From the NCBI GenBank assembly GCA_947474905.1, contig CANJKQ010000067.1:1-6302 (forward strand): DNA of 6,302 nucleotides, in the 5' to 3' direction. The notes below the pieces were generated by a model that had not been told where the DNA came from, did no database searches, and saw only the letters and a program-made list of their open reading frames with translations. Both the position numbers and the translations under genes were made by a program. Origin of the DNA: Pseudomonadota bacterium. GTDB lineage: Bacteria; Pseudomonadota; Alphaproteobacteria; Sphingomonadales; Sphingomonadaceae. The stretch's first letter is position 1. Every line of letters starts with the position of its first letter. Of this stretch, positions 5,872 to 6,302 are shown one piece after another.

Positions 5872-5892
5872 ACCCCGGCCTTGTGCCGGGGT
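5872..5892. repeat. Short GC-rich palindrome (ACCCCGGC/GCCGGGGT), REP-like
   Basis: ACCCCGGC (5872-5879) pairs perfectly with GCCGGGGT (5885-5892) around CTTGT. It lies 14 bases beyond the stop of the minus-strand ABM gene, so on that strand it is in terminator position, although no T-run follows. The sequence type is a frequent intergenic palindrome of alphaproteobacteria. Confidence 0.6.
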
Positions 5893-5905
5893 CCGACCCG
5901 CCCCG

Positions 5906-6292
5906 CTACGGCGTCACCTCTTGCCCCGGCCGTTCGTCCCAGGGACTGCCAAGATGAGGGAAGAGCGCAGCACGGAACGCCCGTACATAGTCTTTCGATA
6001 GGAAAGACCGATAAGCGCTCTGACTAGGGAACACTTCCTCCAGCATAAAATGATTCGTGAAGGTCGCTTGCTGGATGAGATCAATCGACGTGACATCCTT
6101 GTCTTGTCGTGCGCGCCGGACAAAGTCTTTCAACGCAGCTAAACCTTCGTCCTGGTCCGATGGAATGACGTCGATCAAAACAACGGCCCGGACTGGTTTC
6201 TCTGGGAGACCAGCGGCTGATGGTGCGATAGTTGCCGAAGCGACGGTCGAGCCGCCGAGCAACAGCAAGACAAGCAGATTGATACCGCGCAT
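5906..6292 (-). CDS. Small secreted ABM-type (quinol monooxygenase-like) dimeric alpha/beta-barrel protein
   Basis: A 128-residue protein starting at the ATG at 6292, with GGGG four bases upstream. Residues 1-20 form a signal peptide: MRG, a leucine-rich core INLLVLLLLGG, and an ASA-T cleavage site after residue 20. The mature part starts its barrel at AVVLIDVIPSDQDEGLAALKDFVRRA, with a second repeat-like strand and helix in TNHFMLEEVFPSQSAYRSFL, and ends FRAALFPHLGSPWDERPG, a tail common in ABM proteins annotated as putative quinol monooxygenases. Relatives oxidise quinol-type substrates without cofactors, but activity here is unproven. The gene is visibly less GC-rich than its neighbours: two 60-base stretches I counted are 55% and 47% G+C. 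This suggests different ancestry. It is convergent with the sulfatase and its upstream context is outside the window. Confidence 0.83.
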   Translation of the reverse strand: MRGINLLVLLLLGGSTVASATIAPSAAGLPEKPVRAVVLIDVIPSDQDEGLAALKDFVRRARQDKDVTSIDLIQQATFTNHFMLEEVFPSQSAYRSFLSKDYVRAFRAALFPHLGSPWDERPGQEVTP

Positions 6293-6302
6293 CTTACCCC
6301 AC

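Overview
The window is about two-thirds G+C by eye. It reads like a chromosome segment of an aerobic alphaproteobacterium, most likely a sphingomonad (Sphingopyxis/Novosphingobium/Sphingobium-like). That placement rests on codon usage, the protein families present, and intergenic hairpins of the 'TTCGTCCCGAGCGAAG' and 'CACCCCGGC...GCCGGGGT' kind that are common in that group. The taxonomic call is an inference, not a database result.

Layout. From about 3960 down to position 1 there is a head-to-tail series of six genes on the minus strand. In transcription order they are a TetR-family regulator, a glutathione S-transferase, a formylglycine-generating enzyme (FGE) with an export/lipoprotein signal, a DUF1330 protein, a 2-hydroxychromene-2-carboxylate isomerase-like (kappa-GST/DsbA-fold) protein, and a sterol desaturase/fatty acid hydroxylase-family membrane protein cut by the window edge. 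Most junctions are tight: GST/FGE can share TGATG, and DUF1330/isomerase and isomerase/desaturase each share ATGA. The one larger gap is 81 bp between FGE and DUF1330, where DUF1330 has a consensus Shine-Dalgarno. Divergent from the regulator, across a 120-160 bp region with repeated TTATTGGCA elements, lies a full-length type I sulfatase on the plus strand. It carries a C-S-P-S-R formylglycine motif and an N-terminal membrane anchor. Downstream is a convergent intergenic region packed with hairpins, then a small, lower-GC, secreted ABM-type protein on the minus strand.

How it fits together. The sulfatase needs its motif cysteine converted to formylglycine, and the FGE encoded on the other side of the shared regulatory region keeps both catalytic cysteines, so they look like an enzyme and its dedicated activator. 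Both proteins appear to be exported or membrane-anchored, which would place maturation on the periplasmic side. The remaining operon genes (two thioredoxin-fold glutathione-type enzymes, a DUF1330 protein and a di-iron membrane hydroxylase) suggest catabolism or modification of a lipophilic or aromatic, perhaps sulfated, compound under TetR control. The substrate cannot be read from the sequence.

No rRNA, tRNA, CRISPR array, insertion sequence or phage gene was seen. Apart from the regulatory and hairpin regions described, there is no long gene-free stretch.
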